In this document: positions 9,772 through 17,840 of the stretch, piece by piece
Layout of the letters: the number at the start of each line of letters is the position of its first letter
Numbering within the stretch: position 1 is the stretch's first letter
DNA from: Rhodospirillum sp.
GTDB taxonomy: Bacteria > Pseudomonadota > Alphaproteobacteria > Dongiales > Dongiaceae
Length of the DNA stretch: 64,000 nucleotides
NCBI GenBank assembly: GCA_013822765.1
Contig: PNKY01000004.1
Span: 310,001 to 374,000 of the forward strand
Direction of reading: 5' to 3'
Notes under the pieces: generated by a model
Databases searched by the model: none
Seen by the model: only the letters and a program-made list of their open reading frames with translations
Told to the model about the DNA's origin: nothing
Translations under genes and position numbers: made by a program

Positions 9772-9987
9772 ATGGCTGAAAACGGCAATGGAAATGAGGC
9801 TGGCAAGTCCGCGCGGACCGGGTTCCTGCCGATCCATACCAATGCGTTCGACCGGGTTTTCATCGGCACGGTTATTTTCGTGGCGCTTCACCTGTTGTGG
9901 ATGCGCTTCCTGGAGGCTCATATTCCATTGTATGTCGCGACCGCGCTGTCCATGCTGATCGGGGCGGTCATCGTCGCGCGCGGATAG
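9772..9987 (+). CDS. Small two-helix membrane protein in polyol ABC operon
   Basis: A 71-residue protein: about 25 hydrophilic residues, then two hydrophobic helices (about 29-45 and 51-69) separated by a short HIP turn. It starts four bases after the MalG-type permease and ends twelve bases before the dehydrogenase, with GGGG just before ATG 9772, so it is certainly in the operon. I do not recognise a named family. Small integral membrane proteins occur in some alphaproteobacterial polyol and glycerol ABC operons. An accessory subunit of the permease is an inference from position only. Confidence 0.8.
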   Translation: MAENGNGNEAGKSARTGFLPIHTNAFDRVFIGTVIFVALHLLWMRFLEAHIPLYVATALSMLIGAVIVARG

Positions 9988-9999
9988 AGGAGAAGGATC

Positions 10000-11040
10000 A
10001 TGGTCAAGGCCGTCGTTCTTGAGGAAAGAGACAAGCTGTCGCTGCGCGACATCAAGGTCGAGGAGAAGCTGGGCCGGCGCGACGTGCGCATCGGCCTGCG
10101 CAATATCGGGATCTGCGGCAGTGACGTGCACTACTACACCCACGGCAAGATCGGGCCGTTCGAGGTGCGCGCGCCCATGATCCTGGGGCACGAGGCCTCG
10201 GGCGTGATCCTCGAGGTCGGCGCCGACGTGACCGAGCTCAAGGAAGGCGACCGGGTCTGCATGGAGCCCGGCATCCCCGATCCCACCAGCCGGGCCAGCC
10301 GCCTCGGCATCTACAATCTCGATCCAGCCGTGCGCTTCTGGGCGACGCCGCCGATCCACGGCATCCTGCGCCCGGACGTGATCCACCCTGCGGACTTCAC
10401 CTTCAAGCTGCCGGACAACGTCTCGCTGAAGCAGGCGGCGATGGTGGAGCCGCTGGCGACCGGCGTGCACGCCTCGACCAAGGCGCAGATCAAGCCGGGC
10501 GACATCGCGGTCATCACCGGCGCCGGCACCATCGGCTTTGTCACCCTCCTGGCCGCCCGCGCCGCTGGATGTGCGCGCGTGATCGTCAGCGACGTGGACG
10601 ACGCGAAGCTGGAACTGGCCAAAAAGCTGGGCGCCGCGGTGACCGTCAATGTGCGATCGGAGAATCTGGTCGACGTGGTGAAGCGGGAGACTGACGGCTG
10701 GGGCGTCGACGTCGCCTTCGAGTGCTCCGGCAGCCAAAAGGTTGCGCCGAGCCTGTTCGAAGCGATCTGTCCCGGCGGGCGCGTTGTCTTCATCGGCATG
10801 CCGGTGGAGCCGATCGCCTACGACGTGACCAACGCGGCGGTCAAGGAGGCGCGGGTCGAGCACATCTTCCGCTACGCCCACGTCTTCCCGCGCTGCGTCG
10901 CGATGATGGGGTCCGGCGATGTTGATGTGACGCCGCTGATCACCAAGACCTTCGGGTTCGAGGACAGCATCCGCGCCTTCGAGTTCGCCACCAAGCCGCC
11001 GACCGGCTCGGTCAAGGTGCAGATCGAGATGCCAAGCTGA
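10000..11040 (+). CDS. Zinc-dependent polyol dehydrogenase (xylitol/sorbitol type)
   Basis: A 346-residue medium-chain dehydrogenase that should oxidise a sugar alcohol to a ketose with NAD+. The catalytic zinc set is visible: Cys39 in [16 protein letters not shown], His64 and Glu65 in GHEASG, and Glu150 in VEPLA; the Rossmann motif GAGTIG is at 174-179. The four-cysteine structural zinc loop is absent: the stretch at about 89-118 ([12 protein letters not shown] then [14 protein letters not shown]) has no Cys. This is the pattern of animal sorbitol dehydrogenase. Operon position after the polyol transporter supports the role; sorbitol, xylitol or another polyol cannot be distinguished. Confidence 0.88.
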   Translation: MVKAVVLEERDKLSLRDIKVEEKLGRRDVRIGLRNIGICGSDVHYYTHGKIGPFEVRAPMILGHEASGVILEVGADVTELKEGDRVCMEPGIPDPTSRASRLGIYNLDPAVRFWATPPIHGILRPDVIHPADFTFKLPDNVSLKQAAMVEPLATGVHASTKAQIKPGDIAVITGAGTIGFVTLLAARAAGCARVIVSDVDDAKLELAKKLGAAVTVNVRSENLVDVVKRETDGWGVDVAFECSGSQKVAPSLFEAICPGGRVVFIGMPVEPIAYDVTNAAVKEARVEHIFRYAHVFPRCVAMMGSGDVDVTPLITKTFGFEDSIRAFEFATKPPTGSVKVQIEMPS

Positions 11041-11058
11041 ATAGAGGGAGTTGAGTCG

Positions 11059-11832
11059 ATGTATCTGGAGAAACTGAAACTGGACGGCAAGGTTGCGGTG
11101 GTCACCGGCGGCGGCCGCGCCATCGGCCTCGCCTGCAGCACCGCGCTCGCCGAAGCCGGCGCCATGGTGGTGATCGCGGACGTCGATCCGGCGGTCGCCG
11201 CGAGCGGCCAGGCGGACCTGCGCAAGCTCGGCTTCGTTGCCGAGACCATCCAGATGGACGTCACCAATTCCAAGCAGGTGACCGAGGTCGCCGACAAGCT
11301 GGTGGCCAAGCACGGCCACATCGACATCCTGGTCAACAACGCCGGCATCGCGCGCAGCGGCACGGCGGGCGAGGAGGTCAGCGACGAGCTGTGGCTCAAC
11401 GTCAACGACGTCAACTACAACGGCGTGTTCTGGTGCTGCCGCGCCTTCGGCAAGCACATGCTGAAGGCGCGCAAAGGTGCGATCGTCAATATCGGATCGA
11501 TGTCCGGCTACATTGTGAACCGGCCGCAGAAGCAGGCCTATTACAACGCCTCCAAGGCAGCGGTGCATCATTTGACCGCTTCGCTGGCGGCCGAGTGGGC
11601 CGACCGCGGCGTGCGCGTCAACGCGGTCGCGCCGACCTATATCGAGACTCCGATGGTGCGCAGCGTGCCGGGGGTCGAGGCCATGATGAAGGAATGGCTG
11701 CGCGACACGCCGATGAACCGCCTCGGCCAGCCGCACGAGATCGCCTCGGTGGTGCATTTCCTGGCCAGCGACGCCGCCAGCCTGATGACCGGCGCGACGG
11801 TGCAGGCCGACGGCGGCTTCACCTGCTGGTAG
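11059..11832 (+). CDS. Short-chain dehydrogenase/reductase for polyol metabolism
   Basis: A 257-residue classical SDR. Cofactor motif TGGGRAIG at 16-23, NNAG at 93-96, catalytic Ser near 147, and YNASK giving Tyr162 and Lys166. The C-terminal TGATVQADGGFTCW matches the sugar-alcohol/arabinitol-type SDR group. Last gene of the polyol operon, 18 bases after the medium-chain dehydrogenase, with GAGGGAG upstream. Two dehydrogenases of different folds in one operon suggest either two polyol substrates or oxidation at two positions; the choice is open. Confidence 0.88.
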   Translation: MYLEKLKLDGKVAVVTGGGRAIGLACSTALAEAGAMVVIADVDPAVAASGQADLRKLGFVAETIQMDVTNSKQVTEVADKLVAKHGHIDILVNNAGIARSGTAGEEVSDELWLNVNDVNYNGVFWCCRAFGKHMLKARKGAIVNIGSMSGYIVNRPQKQAYYNASKAAVHHLTASLAAEWADRGVRVNAVAPTYIETPMVRSVPGVEAMMKEWLRDTPMNRLGQPHEIASVVHFLASDAASLMTGATVQADGGFTCW

Positions 11833-11833
11833 G

Positions 11834-13240
11834 CTAGCTCAGGCGCTTCAGAAGGTCCGCCGCGAATTCCGGCAGGGTGTCGTCGCGGGCGCCCATGATG
11901 ACGATGCGGTCGCCGGGGCGAGCGAAGGTGATGATCTGGTCGCCGCAGGCCGGGCGGTCTGGAAAAGCGAACGCTTCACGGCCGCGCGCTTTCACGCCGC
12001 TCACGATGTCGCCGCTGGTGACCTTCCGTTCGGTGGTGCCGCCGTAATAGACCGGCTCCGGCATCACCAGCACGTCGCCCTGGTTCAGGCCGTCGGCGAA
12101 GCAGGCGATCAGCTCGTTCTTCATGTGGGTCAGCGGACGGAAGCCGTGCGGCTGGAACATCACCAGCAGCCGGCCCGGGAAGGCGTGCAGTGTCTCGAGG
12201 GTCGCGGCGATCTTGTCCGGGTTGTGCGCGAAGTCGTCGATGATGGTGACGCCGTTGGCGGCGCCGACGCGTTCAAACCGGCGCTTGATGCCGTTGAAGC
12301 CGCTCAGTCCTGCGGCCGCCTGTTGCAGCGACAGCCCACAAGCGCGCGCCGCGCACAGCGCCGCGAGCGCATTGGAGACGTTGTGCGCGCCCGGCGCCTG
12401 CAGATGCACCGCGGTCTCGGCGCCGGTCGCCCGCTCGGTGACCTGGAAGTCGATACCCTGGAGCGACGGCGTGAGGTCGTGCGCGGACAAATGCGCGCCG
12501 GGATCGACGAGGCTGTAGGTCATCGGCGCGCGCAAGCCTGCCGCCAGGGCCTTGGCTTCCTCGTTGTCGAGGTTGAGCACCGCGACCTCGGCCTTCCGCA
12601 CGAAATCGCCGAACAGCGTGCGCAGCTCCTCCATCGACTTGTGGTCGAGCGAGATGTTGTTGAGCACGGCGATCCGCGGATTGAACAGGGCGATCGAGCC
12701 GTCGCTCTCGTCGACCTCGCTGATGAAGGCATCGCCGCTGCCCACCACCGCGCCGGCGAACGGGATCTCCGGCGTGATGAAGTTCTTCATGATGGCGCCG
12801 TTCATGATGGTCGGGTCGCGCCCCGCGTGGTGCAGGATCCAGCCGATCATGCCGGTGGTGGTGGACTTGCCGCTGGTGCCGCCGACCGCGATGCTTTGCG
12901 GTGCGGCGTTGAACAGCTGGGCCAGCAGCTCGGCCCGCCGCATCACCGGCACGTTGAGGCGGCGGGCGGATTGCACGTCCGGCACCGTCTCCTCGACCGC
13001 GGCGGAGGTCACCAGGATCTGCTCCGCGCGCGTGATGCCGCTGCCGTCCTGCGGATAGAGGCCAATGCCGCGGTCGCGCAGGAACTTGAACTTCTGCGCC
13101 AGCCTTCCCTGGTCCAACGACCGGTCGGAGCCCTCGACCGCGCAGCCCTTGGCCCGCAGGATCAAGGCCAGCGGCAACATTCCGCTACCGCCGATGCCGC
13201 AGAAGAAATAAGGTCGCCCCTGATTCGGCCCCAAAGTCAT
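11834..13240 (-). CDS. mpl: Mur ligase family protein (Mpl/MurC-like)
   Basis: A 468-residue ATP-dependent Mur ligase. N-terminal domain opens with [10 protein letters not shown]; the ATP P-loop is [11 protein letters not shown] at about 120-130; DDFAHNP and FNGIKRRFE mark the central and C-terminal domains. Mpl joins a recycled tripeptide to UDP-MurNAc. I prefer Mpl over MurC because the divergent neighbour is an LD-carboxypeptidase and no cell-division genes are nearby, but the two are hard to separate by eye. Odd point: the P-loop has Thr-Ser-Gly-Lys-Ser where MurC/Mpl normally have Thr-His-Gly-Lys-Thr. ATG 13240 is preferred; a GTG at 13255 is in frame. Confidence 0.75.
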   Translation of the reverse strand: MTLGPNQGRPYFFCGIGGSGMLPLALILRAKGCAVEGSDRSLDQGRLAQKFKFLRDRGIGLYPQDGSGITRAEQILVTSAAVEETVPDVQSARRLNVPVMRRAELLAQLFNAAPQSIAVGGTSGKSTTTGMIGWILHHAGRDPTIMNGAIMKNFITPEIPFAGAVVGSGDAFISEVDESDGSIALFNPRIAVLNNISLDHKSMEELRTLFGDFVRKAEVAVLNLDNEEAKALAAGLRAPMTYSLVDPGAHLSAHDLTPSLQGIDFQVTERATGAETAVHLQAPGAHNVSNALAALCAARACGLSLQQAAAGLSGFNGIKRRFERVGAANGVTIIDDFAHNPDKIAATLETLHAFPGRLLVMFQPHGFRPLTHMKNELIACFADGLNQGDVLVMPEPVYYGGTTERKVTSGDIVSGVKARGREAFAFPDRPACGDQIITFARPGDRIVIMGARDDTLPEFAADLLKRLS

Positions 13241-13268
13241 GTGTGTTGATCGCACAGGTTACGCGAGT

Positions 13269-13353
13269 GGTAAATGGCCCGGCTTCAAACCGGGCCGGGG
13301 GTAAATGGTCCGATGATGAATAGAGCAGACCGGCGGTAAATGAGCGGTGAATG
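13269..13353. promoter_or_regulatory. Triple GGTAAATG repeats with a hairpin in divergent promoter
   Basis: Between the two divergent murein genes GGTAAATG occurs at 13269-13276, 13300-13307 and 13335-13342, starts 31 and 35 bases apart, and a variant GGTGAATG runs into the ldcA start codon (13346-13353). A 7-bp stem GGCCCGG/CCGGGCC (13276-13282 with 13290-13296) lies between the first two copies. Near-integral helical spacing on one face suggests a multi-site operator or a short local duplication. Confidence 0.5.
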
Positions 13354-14190
13354 ACGCGCAGGATTAGGGTCGGCATCGTCGCGCCGTCGTCGCGCCTGGA
13401 GCGCGCCGTGGCCGAGCGCGTGACCGCGCTTGCGGCAGAGCGATTTCCGACGGTGGAGCTCCATTTCCACCCGCAATGCTTCCAATCATCAGGCCATTTC
13501 GCCGGCTCCGATGCCGAACGGGCGGGCGCCTTTGGCGAGTTTGCCAATGATCCGTCGTTGGACGCCGTGTGGTTCGGGCGCGGCGGCTATGGCTCGGGCC
13601 GGATCGCCGCGACGGCGCTGGGCCAGCTGACCGACGGCGCCCGTGCCAAGACCTATCTCGGCTACAGCGATGCCGGTGTTCTCCTGGCCGGACTCTATGG
13701 CAAGGGATTCCAGGGCGTCGTGCATGGCCCAATGCCGGCGGACATCAACCGCAGCGGCGGCGAGACGGCGGTGGCGCGGGCGCTGGCCTATCTTGCGACC
13801 GGCGCGGCCGAGACGCTGGAGCCGTCGGTTGCGGCCTCCGGCAAGGTCGTGGCGTTCAACCTCATGACCTTCAGCCAGCTGATCGGCACGCCGTTCCAGG
13901 CCGACCTGTCCGGCCATGTCCTGATGCTCGAGGAAGTGTCGGAATACATGTACCGGATCGACCGATCGCTGTTCCACGTCACCAGCAACCCGGCGATCCG
14001 GCGGATCGCCGGCATCCGGCTCGGCCGCTGCAGCGCCATTCCCGACAACGACCCGCCGTTTGGCCAGACCGAGGTCGAGATCGTCCAGCACTGGTGCGGC
14101 AAGGCTGGCATCCCCTATCTGGGCCGCGCCGACATCGGCCACGATGCGGACAACAAGATCGTGCCGTTCGGTGGCTTGCGCTCGGCCTAG
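13351..14190 (+). CDS. ldcA: LD-carboxypeptidase, S66 family
   Basis: A 279-residue cytoplasmic serine peptidase that trims the terminal D-Ala from muropeptide tetrapeptides during murein recycling. S66 triad is visible: Ser106 in LGYSDAGV, Glu194 or Glu195 in LEEVSEYMYRIDR, and His264 in ADIGHDADNKIVPFG. No signal peptide, as expected. It is slightly short for the family (about 300). Divergent from the Mpl-like ligase, which uses the tripeptide this enzyme makes, so the two form a functional pair. Its stop shares CTAG with pcaB. Confidence 0.88.
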   Translation: MTRRIRVGIVAPSSRLERAVAERVTALAAERFPTVELHFHPQCFQSSGHFAGSDAERAGAFGEFANDPSLDAVWFGRGGYGSGRIAATALGQLTDGARAKTYLGYSDAGVLLAGLYGKGFQGVVHGPMPADINRSGGETAVARALAYLATGAAETLEPSVAASGKVVAFNLMTFSQLIGTPFQADLSGHVLMLEEVSEYMYRIDRSLFHVTSNPAIRRIAGIRLGRCSAIPDNDPPFGQTEVEIVQHWCGKAGIPYLGRADIGHDADNKIVPFGGLRSA

Positions 14191-15248
14191 TGCTTGTCGT
14201 TGATGCGCAGCGCGTCCAGCAGGGCCAGCCCGCGCGCCAGGGCCACACCGGTTGCCACCACCATCTGAGGCAGCAGCATCCACTCCAGGGTCCAGGCGGC
14301 GCCCGAGCGTTCCTGCTCGTGCACCAGGGCGTGGTGCATGCCGGCGACCTGCGTGGCGTTGAAACGGGCGAGGGTCACCAGCGTCTCGGCCAGCACCGGG
14401 TTCTGCTTGTGATGCATCGCGGAGGACTGGCCGGCTCCGGTCACGGTCACGTCGGCAACCTCGTTCTGCGCCAGCAGGGCGATGTCCTGGCCGATCTTGC
14501 CCAGCGACCCGGTCACCAGCGACAGCCAGCCGGCGAACTCCGCCAGCACGTCGCGTGCGCTGTGCCAGGCGCTGGCCGGAACCGCAAGGTCGAGGCGGCT
14601 GGCAAGGGCGGCGGCGACCGACGGGCCCTTGTCGCCGAACTTGTCCAAGGTTCCGACCGGCCCACCGAACTGCACCACCAGCAGGCGCGGCTTCAGGTCC
14701 TGCAGGCGCTTCTGATGCCGCGCGAGCGGCGCGCGCCAGGCGGCGATCCGGTCCGCCCAGGTGATCGGCACAGCCCGTTGCATGCGGGTGCGCGCCATTG
14801 CGGCGATCGTGCCGTGATCGGCTGACAGCGCGGCGAGGCGGCTGTCAAAAGCGTTGAGTCGCGCGGCCAGAGTGTCGAGCGCCGGCCGCAGGCGCAGGAC
14901 CAGGCTGGTGTCGAGCACATCCTGGCTGGTCGATCCAAGATGGACATGGACGCCATGCGAAGATCCGACCGCTTCGCGCAGCTGCCTCACCCAGTCCGGC
15001 ACCACCATGCCGTCGCGCGCGACGCCCGCGGCCAGCGCGGCGAGGTCGGGCTGGAAGGACATCGCTGTCGTGGCGATGGCCTGTGCCGCGTCGATCGGGA
15101 TGAAGCCGAGCTCGGCCTCGGCCATGGCGAGGGCAACCTCGAACTCCAGCATGGCGCGCAATTCGGCCTCGATGGTGAACTGGCGCGCCAACTCCGCGTC
15201 GCCGAGCAGCGCTGAAAGCCAGGGATGATCGAAAACGGAAACGCTCAT
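14187..15248 (-). CDS. pcaB: 3-carboxy-cis,cis-muconate cycloisomerase
   Basis: A 353-residue member of the fumarase/aspartase superfamily that lactonises 3-carboxymuconate to 4-carboxymuconolactone, step two after protocatechuate ring cleavage. Visible blocks: GSTSQDVLDTSLVLRL (conserved region 1 with Ser-Thr-Ser-Gln-Asp), RTRMQRAVPITW (region 2) and GAGQSSAMHHKQNPVLAE in place of the GSSxMPxKxNP loop. It is the last gene of pcaDCHGB, shorter than the roughly 450-residue Pseudomonas enzyme but normal for rhizobial PcaB. Stop overlaps ldcA on CTAG. Confidence 0.92.
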   Translation of the reverse strand: MSVSVFDHPWLSALLGDAELARQFTIEAELRAMLEFEVALAMAEAELGFIPIDAAQAIATTAMSFQPDLAALAAGVARDGMVVPDWVRQLREAVGSSHGVHVHLGSTSQDVLDTSLVLRLRPALDTLAARLNAFDSRLAALSADHGTIAAMARTRMQRAVPITWADRIAAWRAPLARHQKRLQDLKPRLLVVQFGGPVGTLDKFGDKGPSVAAALASRLDLAVPASAWHSARDVLAEFAGWLSLVTGSLGKIGQDIALLAQNEVADVTVTGAGQSSAMHHKQNPVLAETLVTLARFNATQVAGMHHALVHEQERSGAAWTLEWMLLPQMVVATGVALARGLALLDALRINDKH

Positions 15249-15268
15249 CCCGGCAATCTACCTGCTTT

Positions 15269-15838
15269 CTAGAGATCGAAGAAGACCGTCTCGCGGTCGC
15301 CTTGCAGGTGGATGTCGAACCGATAGAGTGGCCGATCGACGTTCCGCTTGGCGATCAGGGTGGCGACGAGCTCGGGCGCTCCGACCAGTTGCAGCACCGG
15401 ATCGGCGGCGTTGGCCTCGTCGGAGAAATAGAGGCGGGTTTGCAGGTGGATGTTGATGCCGCGGGCAAAGATTGTGAGCGCGACGTGCGGCGCTTGCATC
15501 CTGCCGTCGCGATAGGGCGCTCTGCCGGGTTTGACGGTCTCGAAAAAGAACAAGCCGGTTTCGAAGTCGGTGGCGGCGCGGCCGAAGCCGGAGAAGTCAT
15601 TGGAGCCATACTGGCCGTTGGCGTTGGCTTGCCAGATCTCCACCAGGGCATCCTTCACCAGCGCGCCGGCGCCGTCGTAGATCAGGCCCTCGATGCGGAT
15701 GCGCTCGCCCAGGGCGCCGTCGCGCGCCAGGATGTTGTCCGGTCCGGTGTGCGTTGTCTTCAGCCCGGCGACGGCCGGCATAGTCCCGATATGCACGAAC
15801 GGTCCGGCGGTCTGCGACGGCGTTTCCTTGAGCGCCAT
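15269..15838 (-). CDS. pcaG: Protocatechuate 3,4-dioxygenase, alpha subunit
   Basis: A 189-residue non-catalytic subunit of the intradiol dioxygenase that opens protocatechuate between its hydroxyls. It has the intradiol fold signatures LVEIWQANANGQYGSNDF and PHVALTIFARGINIHLQTRLYF; the second His-x-His iron pair of the beta chain is replaced here (Val-Ala-Leu), as expected of alpha. One base separates it from pcaH upstream, so both chains are made in equal amounts. The product 3-carboxymuconate passes to PcaB. Confidence 0.94.
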   Translation of the reverse strand: MALKETPSQTAGPFVHIGTMPAVAGLKTTHTGPDNILARDGALGERIRIEGLIYDGAGALVKDALVEIWQANANGQYGSNDFSGFGRAATDFETGLFFFETVKPGRAPYRDGRMQAPHVALTIFARGINIHLQTRLYFSDEANAADPVLQLVGAPELVATLIAKRNVDRPLYRFDIHLQGDRETVFFDL

Positions 15839-15839
15839 G

Positions 15840-16553
15840 TCAGGAGCCCGCGAACGGCGTGGCCTTGCGGCCGCGCAGCACGATGTCGAAGCGATAGGCG
15901 AGGCAATCGAAGGCCTGCATGGAATCCATGTCCAGTTTCGCGACCAGGCTGTCGATGGCCTTGGGGTCCTTGATGGTGTTGACGATGACGCAGCGCTGGA
16001 TCAGCGGATCGCCCTCGAAATAGAGCTGGGTCACCAGCCGCTGCACGAATGCATGGCCGAAGATCGACAGGTGGATGTGCGCCGGCCGCCAGGCGCAGCC
16101 GTCATTCGGGAACGGATAAGGCCCCGGACGGATGGTGCGGAAGGAGTAGCGGCCCTCGGCGTCGCTGACGACGCGCCCGCCGCCGCCGAAATTGGAATCG
16201 AGCGCCGCCATGTATTTGTCGTTGCCGTGGCGGTATTTGCCGCCGGCATTGGCCTGCCAGATCTCGATCAGCGCGCCCGGTACTGGCCGCGCGGTCTCGT
16301 CCAGCACGCGGCCATGGACGATGATGCGCTCGCCGATCGCATCGCCAGTGGTCGCGTAGTTGCGGATCAGGTCGTTGTCCACCGGATCGAGCGGCGTGTC
16401 GCCGAACATGGGGCCGCTCAATTCCCCGATCGATTGCGGCACAACCACGAGCGGCCGGCGCGGCGAGCGATAGGTCGTCGACCGATAGGCCGAGGGAACC
16501 GCAGCGGGATGCCACGCGCGGTCGCGCGGCAGAAATTCTCCCGGCTCGCTCAT
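15840..16553 (-). CDS. pcaH: Protocatechuate 3,4-dioxygenase, beta subunit
   Basis: A 237-residue catalytic chain of the non-haem Fe(III) intradiol dioxygenase. Iron ligands can be read directly: Tyr107 in GGKYRHG, Tyr146 in GPYPFPND, and His159 and His161 in RPAHIHLSIFG, each one residue off the numbering of the Pseudomonas putida beta chain. Pro-rich N-terminus and the YRSTTYRSPRRPLV arm match the family. Start overlaps the pcaC stop by four bases. Part of pcaDCHGB, under presumed PcaQ control. Confidence 0.95.
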   Translation of the reverse strand: MSEPGEFLPRDRAWHPAAVPSAYRSTTYRSPRRPLVVVPQSIGELSGPMFGDTPLDPVDNDLIRNYATTGDAIGERIIVHGRVLDETARPVPGALIEIWQANAGGKYRHGNDKYMAALDSNFGGGGRVVSDAEGRYSFRTIRPGPYPFPNDGCAWRPAHIHLSIFGHAFVQRLVTQLYFEGDPLIQRCVIVNTIKDPKAIDSLVAKLDMDSMQAFDCLAYRFDIVLRGRKATPFAGS

Positions 16554-16966
16554 TTGGCCTTCTTCCGCTTGGCGGGCTTCTTCACCATCTCGGCGTACGT
16601 CTGCTTGATGATCTTGATCGCGTGATTGGCGGCCGGGACGCCGGCATAGATCGCGACATGCATCATCGCCTCGCGCAGGTCCTTCTCGGTCGCGCCGGTG
16701 TTGCGGGTCGCGCGCACGTGCATCGCCAGCTCCTCATCGTGGCCGAGCGCGGCCAGCAGGGCGATGGTCACCATCGAGCGCTCGCGCCTGGTCCAGTGCG
16801 GCCGCGACCACACGGAGCCCCAGGCGCCCTCGGTGATCAGCGCCTGGAACGGCGCATCGAACTCGGTCTGGCTGGCCTCCGCGCCGTCGACGTGCGCGTC
16901 GCCCAGGACGGCACGGCGCGTCTCCATGCCCTGCGCGAACAGGCCGTGCTTCGATTGGCTAGGCAC
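16550..16966 (-). CDS. pcaC: 4-carboxymuconolactone decarboxylase
   Basis: A 138-residue AhpD-like helical protein that decarboxylates 4-carboxymuconolactone to 3-oxoadipate enol-lactone. Typical blocks are WSRPHWTRRERSMVTIALLAALGHDEELAMHV and GVPAANHAIKI. GTG at 16966 is chosen: AGGAG lies eight bases upstream and it gives the usual family length; ATG at 16928 would remove the conserved start of the domain. It overlaps the end of pcaD by 8 bases. The Lys/Arg-rich C-terminal tail (KKPAKRKKAK) is an extra. Confidence 0.92.
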   Translation of the reverse strand: MPSQSKHGLFAQGMETRRAVLGDAHVDGAEASQTEFDAPFQALITEGAWGSVWSRPHWTRRERSMVTIALLAALGHDEELAMHVRATRNTGATEKDLREAMMHVAIYAGVPAANHAIKIIKQTYAEMVKKPAKRKKAK

Positions 16967-17753
16967 TCCAGTTTCTCCTGACAAAGGATTCGATCCGCGA
17001 CGACAGCAATGCCGGTTGCTCGATGGACGGCAAGTGCCCGGCATTGGCAATGGTCTCGAAAGTGGCGTCCGGTATCAGCTCGCTCAGCGATCGGACCAAC
17101 GCAGGAGGCGTGGCGCCGTCCGCCTCGCCCACCAGGCACAAGGTCGGCTGCGTCAGCCGTGACGCAGCCGATGTCAAGTTGGTATCGCGCAAGGTGGCGC
17201 AGGTGCCGATGTAGCCCTCCACAGGATTCCGGGTCAGCATGTTGCGATAGCCGGCGAGATCGACCGCGTGTGCCTGTCGATACTCAGCCGAAAGCCAGCG
17301 TTCGAGCACGGCATCCGCGATCGACGCCAATCCGTTTGCGCGCACAGCCTCGATGCGTGCACTCCACATCTCGGGCGTTCCGATCTTGTGGGCGGTATCG
17401 CACAGCACCAGCAGGCGAACCAGATCTGGCCGGACGGCGGCGAGAGCTAGTGCGATCATGCCGCCAACCGACATCCCGATGACGATTGCGCCAGCGATCT
17501 CGTGCGCATCCAGTAGCGCGGCGAGATCGGCGACATGGTCGTCGACGGCGTAGGGTGGGGGCGGCGCATCCGACAGCCCCTGGCCGCGCAGGTCGTAGCG
17601 CAGGGCGCGGAACGCACCGGCATGGTTGGCGACTACGCCGTCCCAGATCCGCAGGTCGGTTCCGAGCGCGTTCACGAACACGAACGTGCGTTCCCGTTCG
17701 GGATTTTCATCCCTGAAATGAAGCACTTGGTGATTGAACAGGCCAAAGGGCAT
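16959..17753 (-). CDS. pcaD: 3-oxoadipate enol-lactonase
   Basis: A 264-residue alpha/beta hydrolase that opens 3-oxoadipate enol-lactone to 3-oxoadipate. Nucleophile elbow GMSVGG is at about residues 94-99, the oxyanion block is FVNALGTDLRIWD, and the catalytic His is in NAGHLPSIEQP near the C-terminus. First gene of pcaDCHGB; the 87-base gap to divergent pcaQ carries a PcaQ-type box. The next pathway genes (pcaIJF) are not in the window. Confidence 0.93.
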   Translation of the reverse strand: MPFGLFNHQVLHFRDENPERERTFVFVNALGTDLRIWDGVVANHAGAFRALRYDLRGQGLSDAPPPPYAVDDHVADLAALLDAHEIAGAIVIGMSVGGMIALALAAVRPDLVRLLVLCDTAHKIGTPEMWSARIEAVRANGLASIADAVLERWLSAEYRQAHAVDLAGYRNMLTRNPVEGYIGTCATLRDTNLTSAASRLTQPTLCLVGEADGATPPALVRSLSELIPDATFETIANAGHLPSIEQPALLSSRIESFVRRNWSA

Positions 17754-17775
17754 AAGGCGATCTTGGCCGCGCGCA

Positions 17776-17814
17776 TTGGTTATGTATAGTAACGATTTAT
17801 GCGCAAAGCATAAT
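17776..17814. promoter_or_regulatory. Putative PcaQ operator between pcaD and pcaQ
   Basis: TTGGTTAT at 17776-17783, then GTATA, then GTAACGAT, an imperfect inverted repeat with LysR T-N11-A character. CATAAT follows at 17809. The GGTTAT half is the complement of the ATAACC half-site reported for PcaQ in rhizobia. The same layout recurs at 21782-21820, with CATAAC at the same 33-base offset. Confidence 0.7.
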
Positions 17815-17840
17815 CGTTTGGATATAGCTCAGGGGAACTC

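Noticed and set aside
9757..11757. 666-codon open frame on the minus strand
   Set aside because: It is antisense to the polyol dehydrogenase and SDR genes, is His/Arg/Asp-rich and has no domain; a shadow produced by high G+C.
14187..17753. Possible second aromatic pathway (catechol/chlorocatechol) with the dienelactone hydrolase at 46 kb
   Set aside because: No catechol dioxygenase or muconate genes are present and the hydrolase is far away with an export leader.
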